64,000 nucleotides of DNA, from positions 2,418,001-2,482,000 of the forward strand of contig NZ_JAGINX010000001.1 of assembly GCF_017876395.1 (NCBI RefSeq). The letters run 5' to 3'. Of the stretch, positions 17,415-25,038 are shown piece after piece. The stretch is from Nesterenkonia lacusekhoensis. Lineage in GTDB: Bacteria; Actinomycetota; Actinomycetes; Actinomycetales; Micrococcaceae. The position numbers were made by a program, and so were the translations under genes. Each line of letters begins with the position of its first letter. The first letter of the stretch is position 1. A model generated the notes under the pieces. The model was not told where the DNA came from and ran no database searches. It worked only from the letters and a program-made list of their open reading frames with translations.

Positions 17415-17531
17415 GATGTGCTCCTTCTGGATCGAAGTGTGACCTTCCACCTGTGGCCAACACATCAGCTGCGCATCTTCTTCCAGGATCAGCGCATGGT
17501 AAGCAGGGAGAAGAGAAGAAGGAGCACCACG

Positions 17532-18080
17532 ATGCCGAAGCCCTCCGCAGAATCCGACCCTCAGGGTCCGCCCAGCCGCCCTGCCATCACACTGCCCGAT
17601 GCCGGCCACCAGCTGCTGGCCGGCGCCGGCGAGCGCGTCTTCGCGCGCCTGCTGGACGGCGTGCTGCTCTTCGCCCTGCTGATGCCGGTGGTGATCGCCG
17701 CGCAGGTCAGCGCCCAGGATCCGGAGTCGGCGTCGCTGAATCTGCCCATCTGGCTGCTCCTGCTGCCGGTGCTGCTCTATGACCCGCTGATGCTGCGCTG
17801 GCGGGGAGCGACCGTCGGCAAGATGATCGTGGGGCTGAAGGTGCTGCGCCTGGACACCGGCCAGGTGCCCCGGATGAACCCGGCCGTGCTGCGCTCGGTG
17901 CTGCTGGTGCTCTTCGGTCTGCCGCTGTGGGCGCTGCCCGACCCCTGGCACCTGCTGGGCCTGCCGGTGGTGGCCGCGCTGGTGGTCAACCTCGTCCAGC
18001 AGCCGCAGCGGCAGGGCTGGCATGACCGGGCGGCGTCGACCGTGGTGGTCAACTCCCGGGAGTCACGCCGGATCCGCTGA
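17532..18080 (+). CDS. RDD family membrane protein
   Basis: A 182-residue protein. RLLDGVLLFAL carries the R-x2-D start of the RDD domain; GATVGKMIVGLKVLR and GWHDRAAST complete the pattern. Three to four hydrophobic segments are seen. The ATG at 17532 has AGAAGGAG upstream. Function of the family is poorly known (some members affect ion transport). Confidence 0.8.
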   Translation: MPKPSAESDPQGPPSRPAITLPDAGHQLLAGAGERVFARLLDGVLLFALLMPVVIAAQVSAQDPESASLNLPIWLLLLPVLLYDPLMLRWRGATVGKMIVGLKVLRLDTGQVPRMNPAVLRSVLLVLFGLPLWALPDPWHLLGLPVVAALVVNLVQQPQRQGWHDRAASTVVVNSRESRRIR

Positions 18081-18114
18081 GCGTGTGGGTGAGCTCTGGG
18101 CCAGCCCCAGCGGA

Positions 18115-18184
18115 AAGTTCTACCCCTCAGACGACATCTCACCCCGGGTACGCCGGCTGAGATGTCGCGAACCAGGTAGAACTT
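18115..18184. repeat. 70-bp imperfect hairpin element
   Basis: Two paired blocks, AAGTTCTACC (18115-18124 with 18175-18184) and CGACATCTCA (18132-18141 with 18158-18167), separated by 7-nt unpaired parts and a 16-nt loop. It lies in the 246-nt gap between the RDD gene and the broken dehydrogenase. Nothing else is recognisable in that gap. Confidence 0.6.
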
Positions 18185-18326
18185 CGCCGTGGCGGGAGCT
18201 GTCGACATCCGAACAGAGCTGGTGGCACCGCGTGAGAGAGCATGGAGTTCAGTGCACAGCTCCTGCATAGGGCCCTCTGTCAGGGCCCGACCCACCGACC
18301 TCAACCGCACCTGAGGAGGAGTACCC

Positions 18327-19273
18327 ATGAAGGCACTTCAGTACGTCACCGTCGGCCAGGCCCCCGAGATCCACGAGGTCCCGCTTCCAGAACCTGGACC
18401 CGGGGAAGTGCGGCTGAAAGTCACCGCTGCCGGGGCATGCCACTCGGACAGCTTTGTCATGGGACTCTCAGAGGAGCAGTACGCCGCCTACGGCTACCCG
18501 CTGCCGATGACTTTGGGACACGAAGGAGTCGGCATCGTCGACGCCCTGGGCGACGGCACCACCGGCATCGATACCGGTGCGGCTGTGGCGGTGTATGGCC
18601 CGCGGGGCTGCGGGCGGTGCCACTCCTGCGCGCAGGGCTTCGAGAACTACTGCCCTCATGCTGCACAGCTGGGCATCGTGCCCCCGGGACTGGGCACCGA
18701 CGGCGCGATGGCGGAATACATGATCGTCTCTGACACGAGGCTGCTGGTCCCAGGAAGCGTCGCCGTGGTGATCGGCGTGGGCGGTTGGGACACATCGCGG
18801 TGCAGCTGCTGCGTCGACTGACCTCAGCCACTGTGGTGGCGCTGGATGTCACCGAGAGCAAACTGGAGTTCGCCCGCGAGGTGGGGGCGCACTACGCCTT
18901 CCATTCCGATGAAGAGGCCGCTGATGCGGTGCGCCGGGAAGTGAGTTCTGAACCGGTGGCCGCAGTGTTCGACTTCGTGACCAACGACGCGGTGATGAAG
19001 ACCGTCGACGCGCTCAGCGGCCCCCGCACCGACATAGTGCTGGTCGGAGCCGGCGCCGTGTCCCGACCGGTCGGCCTGCTGGGTCAGCCCTACGGTTCCC
19101 GCGTGCGCGCACCGTACTGGGGCGCACGCCCGGAACTGATGGAGGTCATTGACCTCGCCCGCACCGGCCAGCTGACTGTGGAGACTGAGCGCTTCAGCCT
19201 CGATGACGCCCCGGAGGCGTACCGCCGCCTGCACGACGGCGAACTGCGCGGTCGCGCCATCATCACACCCTAG
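18327..19273 (+). pseudogene. Zinc alcohol dehydrogenase, broken by an internal deletion and a frameshift
   Basis: The first part encodes a normal MDR N-terminus: GACHSDSFVMG (catalytic Zn), LGHEGVG, and the structural-zinc Cys run CGRCHSCAQGFENYC. After RLLVPGS the sequence jumps straight to VAVVIGVGG, missing about 33 residues found in relatives. Within the nucleotide loop one base is lost near 18785, so GLGHIAVQLL is read in another frame (18785-19273), which then runs to the normal C-terminus. Two lesions make it a pseudogene. RBS GAGGAG is intact. Confidence 0.85.
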
Positions 19274-19319
19274 ACGTGGTGCCGACGGCCGGCCAGCCAA
19301 TCAGGCCCTCAGTTCAGCT

Positions 19320-20966
19320 TCAGGGACAGTCGCCCGGCAGGCTGTCCACCGCATCCATCGTGCAGCGGAACAGGCTCGGGTTGGCCTCGGCCGGGGGCTG
19401 CCAGACGTCGACGGCCTGCTCGAAGGCGTGGGCGTAGCCCAGCAGGTCGGCGTCGGACCATTCGGTGCCCAGGAACATCAGAGCGGCCGGCTGCGTCCCG
19501 GGATCCAGGTAGCCGCTGGGCACACTGACCGTGGGATAGGCGGCCCGCGCCCCAAGTCCCACAGTGGAGCCGTCCGAGACGATGGCGTCCAGGTTCTCCT
19601 CCTCCAGCGTGCCGTCGATGGAGGACCGACTCTGCTCCAGGCCCTGGTCCCGGTCGGCCTCATAAGCGGCGTTCTCCGCCGGGTCGTCCAGGTCGATCCC
19701 GGCAGCCTCCTCCAGCAGCCCCTGGCCGAACTTCAGAGCAGCCTCGGAGTTCTCCTCGTTGTAGGCGATGATCTCCTCCAGCGAGCCCATCGGCGCGTCG
19801 CCGGGCAGCTGCGCGAGGTACTCATCGAGGTCTCGGCCGAACTCCGCCAGCAGGATGTCATCAGCCTCCGTGGAGCCCAGCGGGTCGATCTCCACCAGCT
19901 CAGCACCGTGGTCCTCGAGCACCTGCAGAGCATCCTCATAGACCGCAACGCCGGCCGGGTCGCCGTTCTGCCCGTCCTCATCAGGCTCATGCTGGGAAGG
20001 CAGGTAGCCCAACCGGACGCCCTCCAGGGAGGCACCGTCCACGGCCTCGGTCAGCTCCTCCGGATCCAGCTCAGCGTCCGGATCAGTCATGGCGGAGGCC
20101 AACAGGGCCGCGTCCTCCACCGTGCGGGTCATGGGGCCGGCAGTGTCCTGGGTGGAGGAGACCGGCAGCATGCCCTCCTGGCTGACCAGGCCCACCGTGG
20201 GCTTATGCCCCACCACGGAGTTCGACTCTGCCGGCAGCAGGATGGAGCCGGAGGTCTCCGTCCCCACCGCGGCGGCGGCCAGGCCCACGGCGGCGGCCAC
20301 TCCGGAGCCGGAGCTGGAGCCGCTGGGGGATTCGGTCACGTCATAGGGGTTGAGCGTCTGCCCGCCCAGCGAGCTGTACCCCGCAGGAGCATCCGAGCTC
20401 ATGAAGTAGGCGAATTCGCTGAGATTGGTCTTGCCCAGCACGATCGCCCCGGCCTCCCGCAGGGCCTCCACCAGGGCCGCGTCCTCCTCGGGGACGGAGT
20501 CGGCCAGGGCCGCGGAACCGGCCGTGGTGGGAAGGCCGCCGACGTCGATGTTGTCCTTGATCAGCACCGGAACTCCGTGCAGAGGACCGCGCAGCTCGCC
20601 GTCCTCGCGCTCGGCGTCGAGAGCCTCTGCCTCCTCGACGGCGTCGGGGTTGAGCATGCGCACAGCGTTCAGCGCCGGCCCGCTCTGATCCAGAGCCTCG
20701 ATCCGCTCCGTATAGGCCTCGACCAGCTCCTCGGAGCTGACCTCGCCGTCCTGCAGAGCCTGCGCCACCTCGGTGAGCCCGACGCCGGCCAGATCCAGCT
20801 CCACCTCTTCGTCCACCGGGTGCTGGGCGTAGGTCTGCTGGTGCTCAGTGGTCCCGGAATCCGAGTCTCCGGCGCAGGAGGTCAGGGCCAGGGCGGCCAG
20901 GGCAGCTGCCGCCGTGGCGCCGGCGAGACGGGAGGGGGTCAGGCGCGCGTACGGGTGAGCAGACAT
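19320..20966 (-). CDS. Secreted lipoprotein amidase (amidase-signature family)
   Basis: A 548-residue protein with a lipoprotein signal peptide (lipobox LTSC, Cys31) and an amidase-signature domain from about residue 60. The Ser-cisSer-Lys set is seen as K137 in VLIKDNID, SPSGSSSGS around 213-221, and S241 in GTETSGSI. The residues ESNSVVGHKPTVGLVS follow the usual layout. It would act outside the membrane on an amide of unknown nature. Convergent with the broken dehydrogenase. Confidence 0.88.
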   Translation of the reverse strand: MSAHPYARLTPSRLAGATAAAALAALALTSCAGDSDSGTTEHQQTYAQHPVDEEVELDLAGVGLTEVAQALQDGEVSSEELVEAYTERIEALDQSGPALNAVRMLNPDAVEEAEALDAEREDGELRGPLHGVPVLIKDNIDVGGLPTTAGSAALADSVPEEDAALVEALREAGAIVLGKTNLSEFAYFMSSDAPAGYSSLGGQTLNPYDVTESPSGSSSGSGVAAAVGLAAAAVGTETSGSILLPAESNSVVGHKPTVGLVSQEGMLPVSSTQDTAGPMTRTVEDAALLASAMTDPDAELDPEELTEAVDGASLEGVRLGYLPSQHEPDEDGQNGDPAGVAVYEDALQVLEDHGAELVEIDPLGSTEADDILLAEFGRDLDEYLAQLPGDAPMGSLEEIIAYNEENSEAALKFGQGLLEEAAGIDLDDPAENAAYEADRDQGLEQSRSSIDGTLEEENLDAIVSDGSTVGLGARAAYPTVSVPSGYLDPGTQPAALMFLGTEWSDADLLGYAHAFEQAVDVWQPPAEANPSLFRCTMDAVDSLPGDCP

Positions 20967-21014
20967 CGACGACGGATTTTACCGAGGCTTCCTGACCTGT
21001 TGCTGACCATCGGC

Positions 21015-21878
21015 TCAGCGCCGCCTCCGTGCTTTCGGGGAGGAGGGGCGGCGGCCGGAACGCGCGGGACCGGACGACTTCCCGCGGGGCTTCTGCTGGG
21101 ACGTTCTGCTTGTGGTGCCGCTCTTGGCGCCTGTGTTCTTGGCCGAGCCCTTGCCGGAACCCTTGGGGGCGCCCGTGGCCGCGGGGGTGATGGCGCTGCG
21201 TCCGCTGCCGGGCTTGCGGCCGCGGGCCACCCCGATGAACTCCTGGATGAGGTCGCTGTCCTTCTCCTTGAGCCAACCCAGGCCCACCTCGTAACCGGGG
21301 ATGTCCTCGACCCGGCGGATGACGATGTCCTTGCGCGAGAGCATCCGGGCCACGGAATTCGGCAGGATCAGCAGGCCCGCTCCGGAGGCGACGACTTCCA
21401 GGGCGATGCGCTCGGCACGGGCGAGCTCACCTCCGGCGAGCGGCTCGTGCGGGTCAGGCTCCTGGCCGGGGGTCATCGCCGCCGGTTCCAGGAAGGGCTC
21501 CTCGGCGATCTCCTCCCAGGTCACCGACTCCTCGGCGGCGGCGATCCAGTGATCCTGGGCCGCGCAGACCACCGGTTCCTCGCGGTAGAGCAGCACCCGG
21601 GAGAACTGGTCCTTGTCCAGATCGGGCTCGCCCTCACGCAGCCGGACGTAGCCGACGTCGGCGGTGCCGTGCTGCAGCCGGGCCAGCTGTCCGGCGTCGT
21701 CGTAGTAGTCCACGCTGAGACGAAAGTCCGGATAGCGCTCCCGCCACCGGGAGACCCATTTGTCCGGCGTGGCGCCGGGGATCGCGCCCAGCGTCAGCGC
21801 GCTCTGCGCAGCGTGCTGCGGGCTCTGCGCGGCGTGCTGCGGGTTCTCGCCGCCGTCCTGCTGGTCCTGATCCTCCAT
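21015..21878 (-). CDS. LysR-type substrate-binding domain protein lacking an HTH, with a basic tail
   Basis: A 287-residue protein that begins directly at the effector-binding domain (LTLGAIPGATPDKWVSRWRERYPDFRL). No winged helix precedes it. After residue 225 comes a 60-residue Lys/Arg/Ser-rich tail ending in KARRRR that may bind nucleic acid. Similar HTH-less proteins are common in Micrococcaceae. The N-terminus carries a short repeat (PQHAAQS twice). Function unknown. Confidence 0.7.
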   Translation of the reverse strand: MEDQDQQDGGENPQHAAQSPQHAAQSALTLGAIPGATPDKWVSRWRERYPDFRLSVDYYDDAGQLARLQHGTADVGYVRLREGEPDLDKDQFSRVLLYREEPVVCAAQDHWIAAAEESVTWEEIAEEPFLEPAAMTPGQEPDPHEPLAGGELARAERIALEVVASGAGLLILPNSVARMLSRKDIVIRRVEDIPGYEVGLGWLKEKDSDLIQEFIGVARGRKPGSGRSAITPAATGAPKGSGKGSAKNTGAKSGTTSRTSQQKPRGKSSGPARSGRRPSSPKARRRR

Positions 21879-21909
21879 CCCCTCAGTCTATGAGGAGCAG
21901 AGCCGAGGA

Positions 21910-21989
21910 TCAGTCGTCATCCTCATCCTCGACGTCGTCACCCGGGCCCTCGTAGAAGACCTCGTGGGCGGTTTCGCGGAGGGCCCGCG
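21910..21989 (-). pseudogene. Possible 3' remnant of a gene
   Basis: The minus-strand frame reads RETAHEVFYEGPGDDVEDED and ends at a TGA (21910-21912). Such an acidic tail looks like a protein C-terminus, but upstream the frame runs into the hairpin at 21990 and has no start. It may be a truncated gene or chance. Confidence 0.25.
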
Positions 21990-22052
21990 GATGTGTCGAA
22001 TTCTCGGGAACTGCTCTCCTCAGAGGCCTGGTTCCCAAGAATTCAGCACATC
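21990..22052. repeat. 63-bp hairpin element
   Basis: Arms 21990-22011 (GATGTGTCGAATTCTCGGGA..) and 22031-22052 pair over 22 bp with three mismatches, loop 19 nt. It lies between the LysR-type gene and the dienelactone hydrolase gene, both on the minus strand. Confidence 0.7.
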
Positions 22053-22080
22053 GGAGCCGAGCCCAGTCCGCCCAGGGGCC

Positions 22081-22791
22081 TCAGGCCACCTTCTCCTTGA
22101 GGAAGGTGACGGCACGGTTCCACGCCAGCTCGGCACGCTCGGAGTCATAGGTGCCCATGAGGTTCTCATCGTTGTGGAAGGCGTGGCCGGCGTCGTAGTA
22201 GAAGAACTCCACCTGCGCGCCGGACTCCTCGCGAATCTGCTGCTCTTGCTGATGAGCCTTCTCCGGCGGGTACATCTGGTCCTGATTGGCGTAGTGGCCC
22301 TGCACTGCGGCCTGGACTCCGGTGTAGACCTCCGGGACGGCCTGGCCCACGCCGTAGAAGGGCACGGCGGCCGAGACCTTCTCGCCCTGCTGAGCAGCCA
22401 GAGCGAGCACGAAGCCGCCTCCCATGCAGAAGCCGATGGCACCCACTGTGGAGGAGGTGACCTTCTCGTGCTCGAGCAGGAAGTCGGTGGCGCCAGCCAG
22501 CTGGCGGGCCCCCTCTTCGGCCGGCAGCTTGGACATCATCTCCCCGGCCTCGTCACCGTCGTGGGTGATCCATCCGCCGTAGAGGTCCGGGGCCAGAGCC
22601 ACGAAGCCCTGATCAGCCAACCGGTCGGCGACGTCCTTGATGTGGTCGGTCAGACCCCACCACTCCTGGATCACGATGACTCCGGGGCCGGATCCCGACG
22701 CCGGCAGCGCCAGGTAGCCGTGGCCGGTCTCGGTCACATCGGAGTTCGGAAGCGGGAAGGTGATGTTCTGATGCGGAGTCTTCTCAGCCAT
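22081..22791 (-). CDS. Dienelactone hydrolase family protein
   Basis: A 236-residue alpha/beta hydrolase. The nucleophile Cys122 is in GFCMGG, with E43 in IQEWWGL and the catalytic His in DAGHAFHND; these are the marks of carboxymethylenebutenolidase-type enzymes. No other ring-cleavage genes are near, so the physiological substrate is unknown. Its promoter lies in the 84-nt gap shared with the divergent Mrp operon. Confidence 0.88.
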   Translation of the reverse strand: MAEKTPHQNITFPLPNSDVTETGHGYLALPASGSGPGVIVIQEWWGLTDHIKDVADRLADQGFVALAPDLYGGWITHDGDEAGEMMSKLPAEEGARQLAGATDFLLEHEKVTSSTVGAIGFCMGGGFVLALAAQQGEKVSAAVPFYGVGQAVPEVYTGVQAAVQGHYANQDQMYPPEKAHQQEQQIREESGAQVEFFYYDAGHAFHNDENLMGTYDSERAELAWNRAVTFLKEKVA

Positions 22792-22875
22792 GGCACCGAC
22801 TCTAGTAGCGAACTCTCCTGATAGAAATAGACCAGATCTAGGAGTGCAGAACGCGAAGAGTCAGGGGGTGTCACT

Positions 22876-23232
22876 GTGCCGTCGCACATCATCACCGCGG
22901 TGCTGTCAGTGGTGGTCATCCTCCTGCTGCTGAACCTGGTCGTGGCGCTCATCGTCTTCGCCCGCCGCGGTCTGGCCCGGCACTGGCTGCTGGTGATCCT
23001 GCTGGCCGGCACCAGCGGCGCCGCCCTGGCCGGGATCCTCGGGGTGCTCGCTGAGGACGGCGAGCGCTACGTGGACGTCGCCCTGGTCCTGACCGGCACG
23101 GCCGCCGTGACCGCGGCAGTGCGTGCAGGAGCCCGACGCCGGCGCCTCCCCGCTCAGCCCGCAGACACCTCCGCGCCCCGGGCAGCAGAACAGCCCCAGG
23201 CCAGAGAGCACCGGGCAGGTGAGGGCCCATGA
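22876..23232 (+). CDS. mrpF: Monovalent cation/H+ antiporter subunit F (MrpF/MnhF)
   Basis: A 118-residue protein with three transmembrane helices; DGERYVDVALVLTGTAAVTA is the typical third helix of MrpF. It has an Ala/Arg/Gln-rich C-terminal tail of about 30 residues absent from most relatives. First gene of the eight-gene operon; GTG start with AGGGGGTG upstream. It overlaps mrpG by 4 nt. Confidence 0.85.
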   Translation: MPSHIITAVLSVVVILLLLNLVVALIVFARRGLARHWLLVILLAGTSGAALAGILGVLAEDGERYVDVALVLTGTAAVTAAVRAGARRRRLPAQPADTSAPRAAEQPQAREHRAGEGP

Positions 23233-23570
23233 TCGCAATGCTGCTGGAGACGCTGGGCCTGCTGCTGGTCATCGCCGGAGCGCTGTTCTTCGCCGCCGGC
23301 ACGCTCGCGCTGGTCCGCTTCCCGGGCCTGCGCAACCGTCTGCACGCCCTGACCAAGGCCGACAACCTGGGTCTGGGCCTGATCATGGCCGGCTCCGGGC
23401 TTCTGCTGGGCTCCTGGACTGCCGCCGTCGTGCTGCTGCTCGCCTGGCTGCTGGCTCTGGGCGCAGCGTCGGTCTCGGCTCGCGTTCTGGCTGAGGTGGA
23501 GGTGCACCAGTCGGAGGAGCACACCGATGATCTCGACGCCCCCACCGCGGCCGAGAGCGGGCAGTCATGA
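23229..23570 (+). CDS. mrpG: Monovalent cation/H+ antiporter subunit G (MrpG/MnhG)
   Basis: A 113-residue protein with three helices. GTLALVRFPGLRNRLHALTKADNLGLGLI is the defining MrpG segment (RFPxxxxRLHA). ATGA overlaps exist at both ends of the gene, which indicates tight coupling in the antiporter operon. Confidence 0.9.
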   Translation: MIAMLLETLGLLLVIAGALFFAAGTLALVRFPGLRNRLHALTKADNLGLGLIMAGSGLLLGSWTAAVVLLLAWLLALGAASVSARVLAEVEVHQSEEHTDDLDAPTAAESGQS

Positions 23571-24652
23571 GCGGCCTGCTGCCCGAAGACCTCTCCCAGG
23601 CCGTGCCCGACATCGCTCTGGGGCTGGCCCTGATGGTCGCAGCGGGATGCGCCCTGATCCCGCGGTCTCGTCTGGCGCTGGCCGCCGGGTTCCTGGGACT
23701 GGGCGCGCTGACCTCCCTGGTCTGGCTGCGGCTGGGCAGTGTGGACGTCGGCCTGGCCGAGGCCGGTCTGGGCGGCGGCATCCTGGGCGCACTGCTGGTG
23801 TGGCTGGCCATCCGAAGCCCTGACTCCCCCGCCCCTGACTCAGCTGAGGCACCCTCAGCGCACGCGCCCTCCGCCGACGCCGCGCAGCACGACGGCGGTT
23901 CCGCAGGTTCGGGCTCCTCGCGCTCACGCCTGGCCCGCATCACAGCACGGGCCCGCGTCACAGCACCGGCCCGCATCCTGCTGGGCTGTGCCGCAGGGGC
24001 GGCGATCAGCGTCGGGCTGTGCCTCGCCTGGCTCCAGGTGCTGCCGGCGCTGCCAGCCTGGTCCGGACCCCTTCAGGAACAGATGGAGGGCACCGGAGTC
24101 ACCCACGAGATCACCGGAGTGCTGCTGGCCTTCCGCGCCTATGACACGCTGCTGGAGTCCGCCGTGCTGATGCTGGCCGCGGTGGCGGTCATGACGTTGG
24201 GGCGCGACGCCGGCCTCCACCAGCTGAGCCTGCCTCAGCCTGAGGTGACCTCGCCCCTGCGGTGGCTGGTGAGGCTCTGCGCCCCGGTGCTGCTGCTGGC
24301 CGGACTGTGGCTGCTCTTCGCCGGCAGCTCCGACTCCGGCGGAGCGTTCCAATCCGGGGCCGTGCTCTGCGCCCTGCTGATCCTGCTGCGCATCGTCGAT
24401 GCCCTGCCTTCCCGGGAGCGCACCGAGCCGTGGATCCGTCCGGTGCTGATCGGCGGCGTCGTGGTGTTCATCCTGGCGGGCCTGGTGGGGCCGCTGCTGG
24501 CCGACCCGCTCCTCTCCGAAGCCTGGCTGAGCTGGGATCCGCAGTGGGCCACCGCTGCCGTGCTGACTGTCGAGATCCTCCTGACGGCGGGGATCGCCGT
24601 CGGGCTCTTCCTGATGTACCTGACCCTTGAGAACCCGGAGGGGGTGCAGTGA
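23567..24652 (+). CDS. MbhD/MbhE/MrpB fusion subunit of the cation/H+ antiporter
   Basis: A 361-residue protein that combines pieces found as separate proteins or as the MrpA C-terminus elsewhere. Residues 10-82 are a DUF4040/MbhD-type unit; 85-130 is a polar Ala/Ser/Pro linker; 135-215 contains HEITGVLLAFRAYDTLLESAVLMLAAVAV, the MbhE-like part of MrpA; 228-355 is the MnhB domain (SSDSGGAFQSGAV). The MrpA N-terminal antiporter part is not attached and is probably supplied by one of the large subunits downstream. Confidence 0.75.
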   Translation: MSGLLPEDLSQAVPDIALGLALMVAAGCALIPRSRLALAAGFLGLGALTSLVWLRLGSVDVGLAEAGLGGGILGALLVWLAIRSPDSPAPDSAEAPSAHAPSADAAQHDGGSAGSGSSRSRLARITARARVTAPARILLGCAAGAAISVGLCLAWLQVLPALPAWSGPLQEQMEGTGVTHEITGVLLAFRAYDTLLESAVLMLAAVAVMTLGRDAGLHQLSLPQPEVTSPLRWLVRLCAPVLLLAGLWLLFAGSSDSGGAFQSGAVLCALLILLRIVDALPSRERTEPWIRPVLIGGVVVFILAGLVGPLLADPLLSEAWLSWDPQWATAAVLTVEILLTAGIAVGLFLMYLTLENPEGVQ

Positions 24653-25038
24653 TGGAGTCCCTGACCGGCGAGGACGCAGCGCTCTGGTACCTGCTGCTGG
24701 GCAGCCTCATGGCCGTGGCCGCAACGGTGCGCCTGCTGCTCAGCCGGGATCTGATGGCTCGGCTGGTGGCGATGAACGTGGTGGGAGTCGGATCCCTACT
24801 GGTCCTGCTCTCTCTGGGTGCCCGCTCGGAGGACCCAGCCCCGGATCCGGTGCTCTCGGCACTGGTCATCACCGGGTTGGTGATCACCGTGGCGTTCACG
24901 GGCCTGGGAGCCGTTCTGATCCGGCGGATCGAGGGAATGCGCGACGCCGAACGACCAACTGACAGCGGCGCGGCCGACAGCAGTACGGCGGACAGCGGCG
25001 TGGCCGACAGCAGATCGGACGGGGGCCCGGACGGATGA
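24652..25038 (+). CDS. mrpC: Monovalent cation/H+ antiporter subunit C (MrpC, NuoK-like)
   Basis: About 128 residues with three helices. LLLSRDLMARLVAMNVVGVGSLLVLL and PVLSALVITGLVITVAFTGLGAVL follow the MrpC/NuoK fold. The ATG at 24652 overlaps the preceding TGA. The C-terminus carries four 15-bp tandem repeats (24961-25020) that encode a DSG/DSS acidic tail. Confidence 0.85.
   Translation: MESLTGEDAALWYLLLGSLMAVAATVRLLLSRDLMARLVAMNVVGVGSLLVLLSLGARSEDPAPDPVLSALVITGLVITVAFTGLGAVLIRRIEGMRDAERPTDSGAADSSTADSGVADSRSDGGPDG

Noticed and set aside
19203-21893. Open frame of 896 codons on the plus strand
   Set aside because: It lies entirely opposite the amidase and LysR-type genes; its translation is His/Gln/Arg-rich without any family pattern. 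It is a GC-driven antisense shadow.
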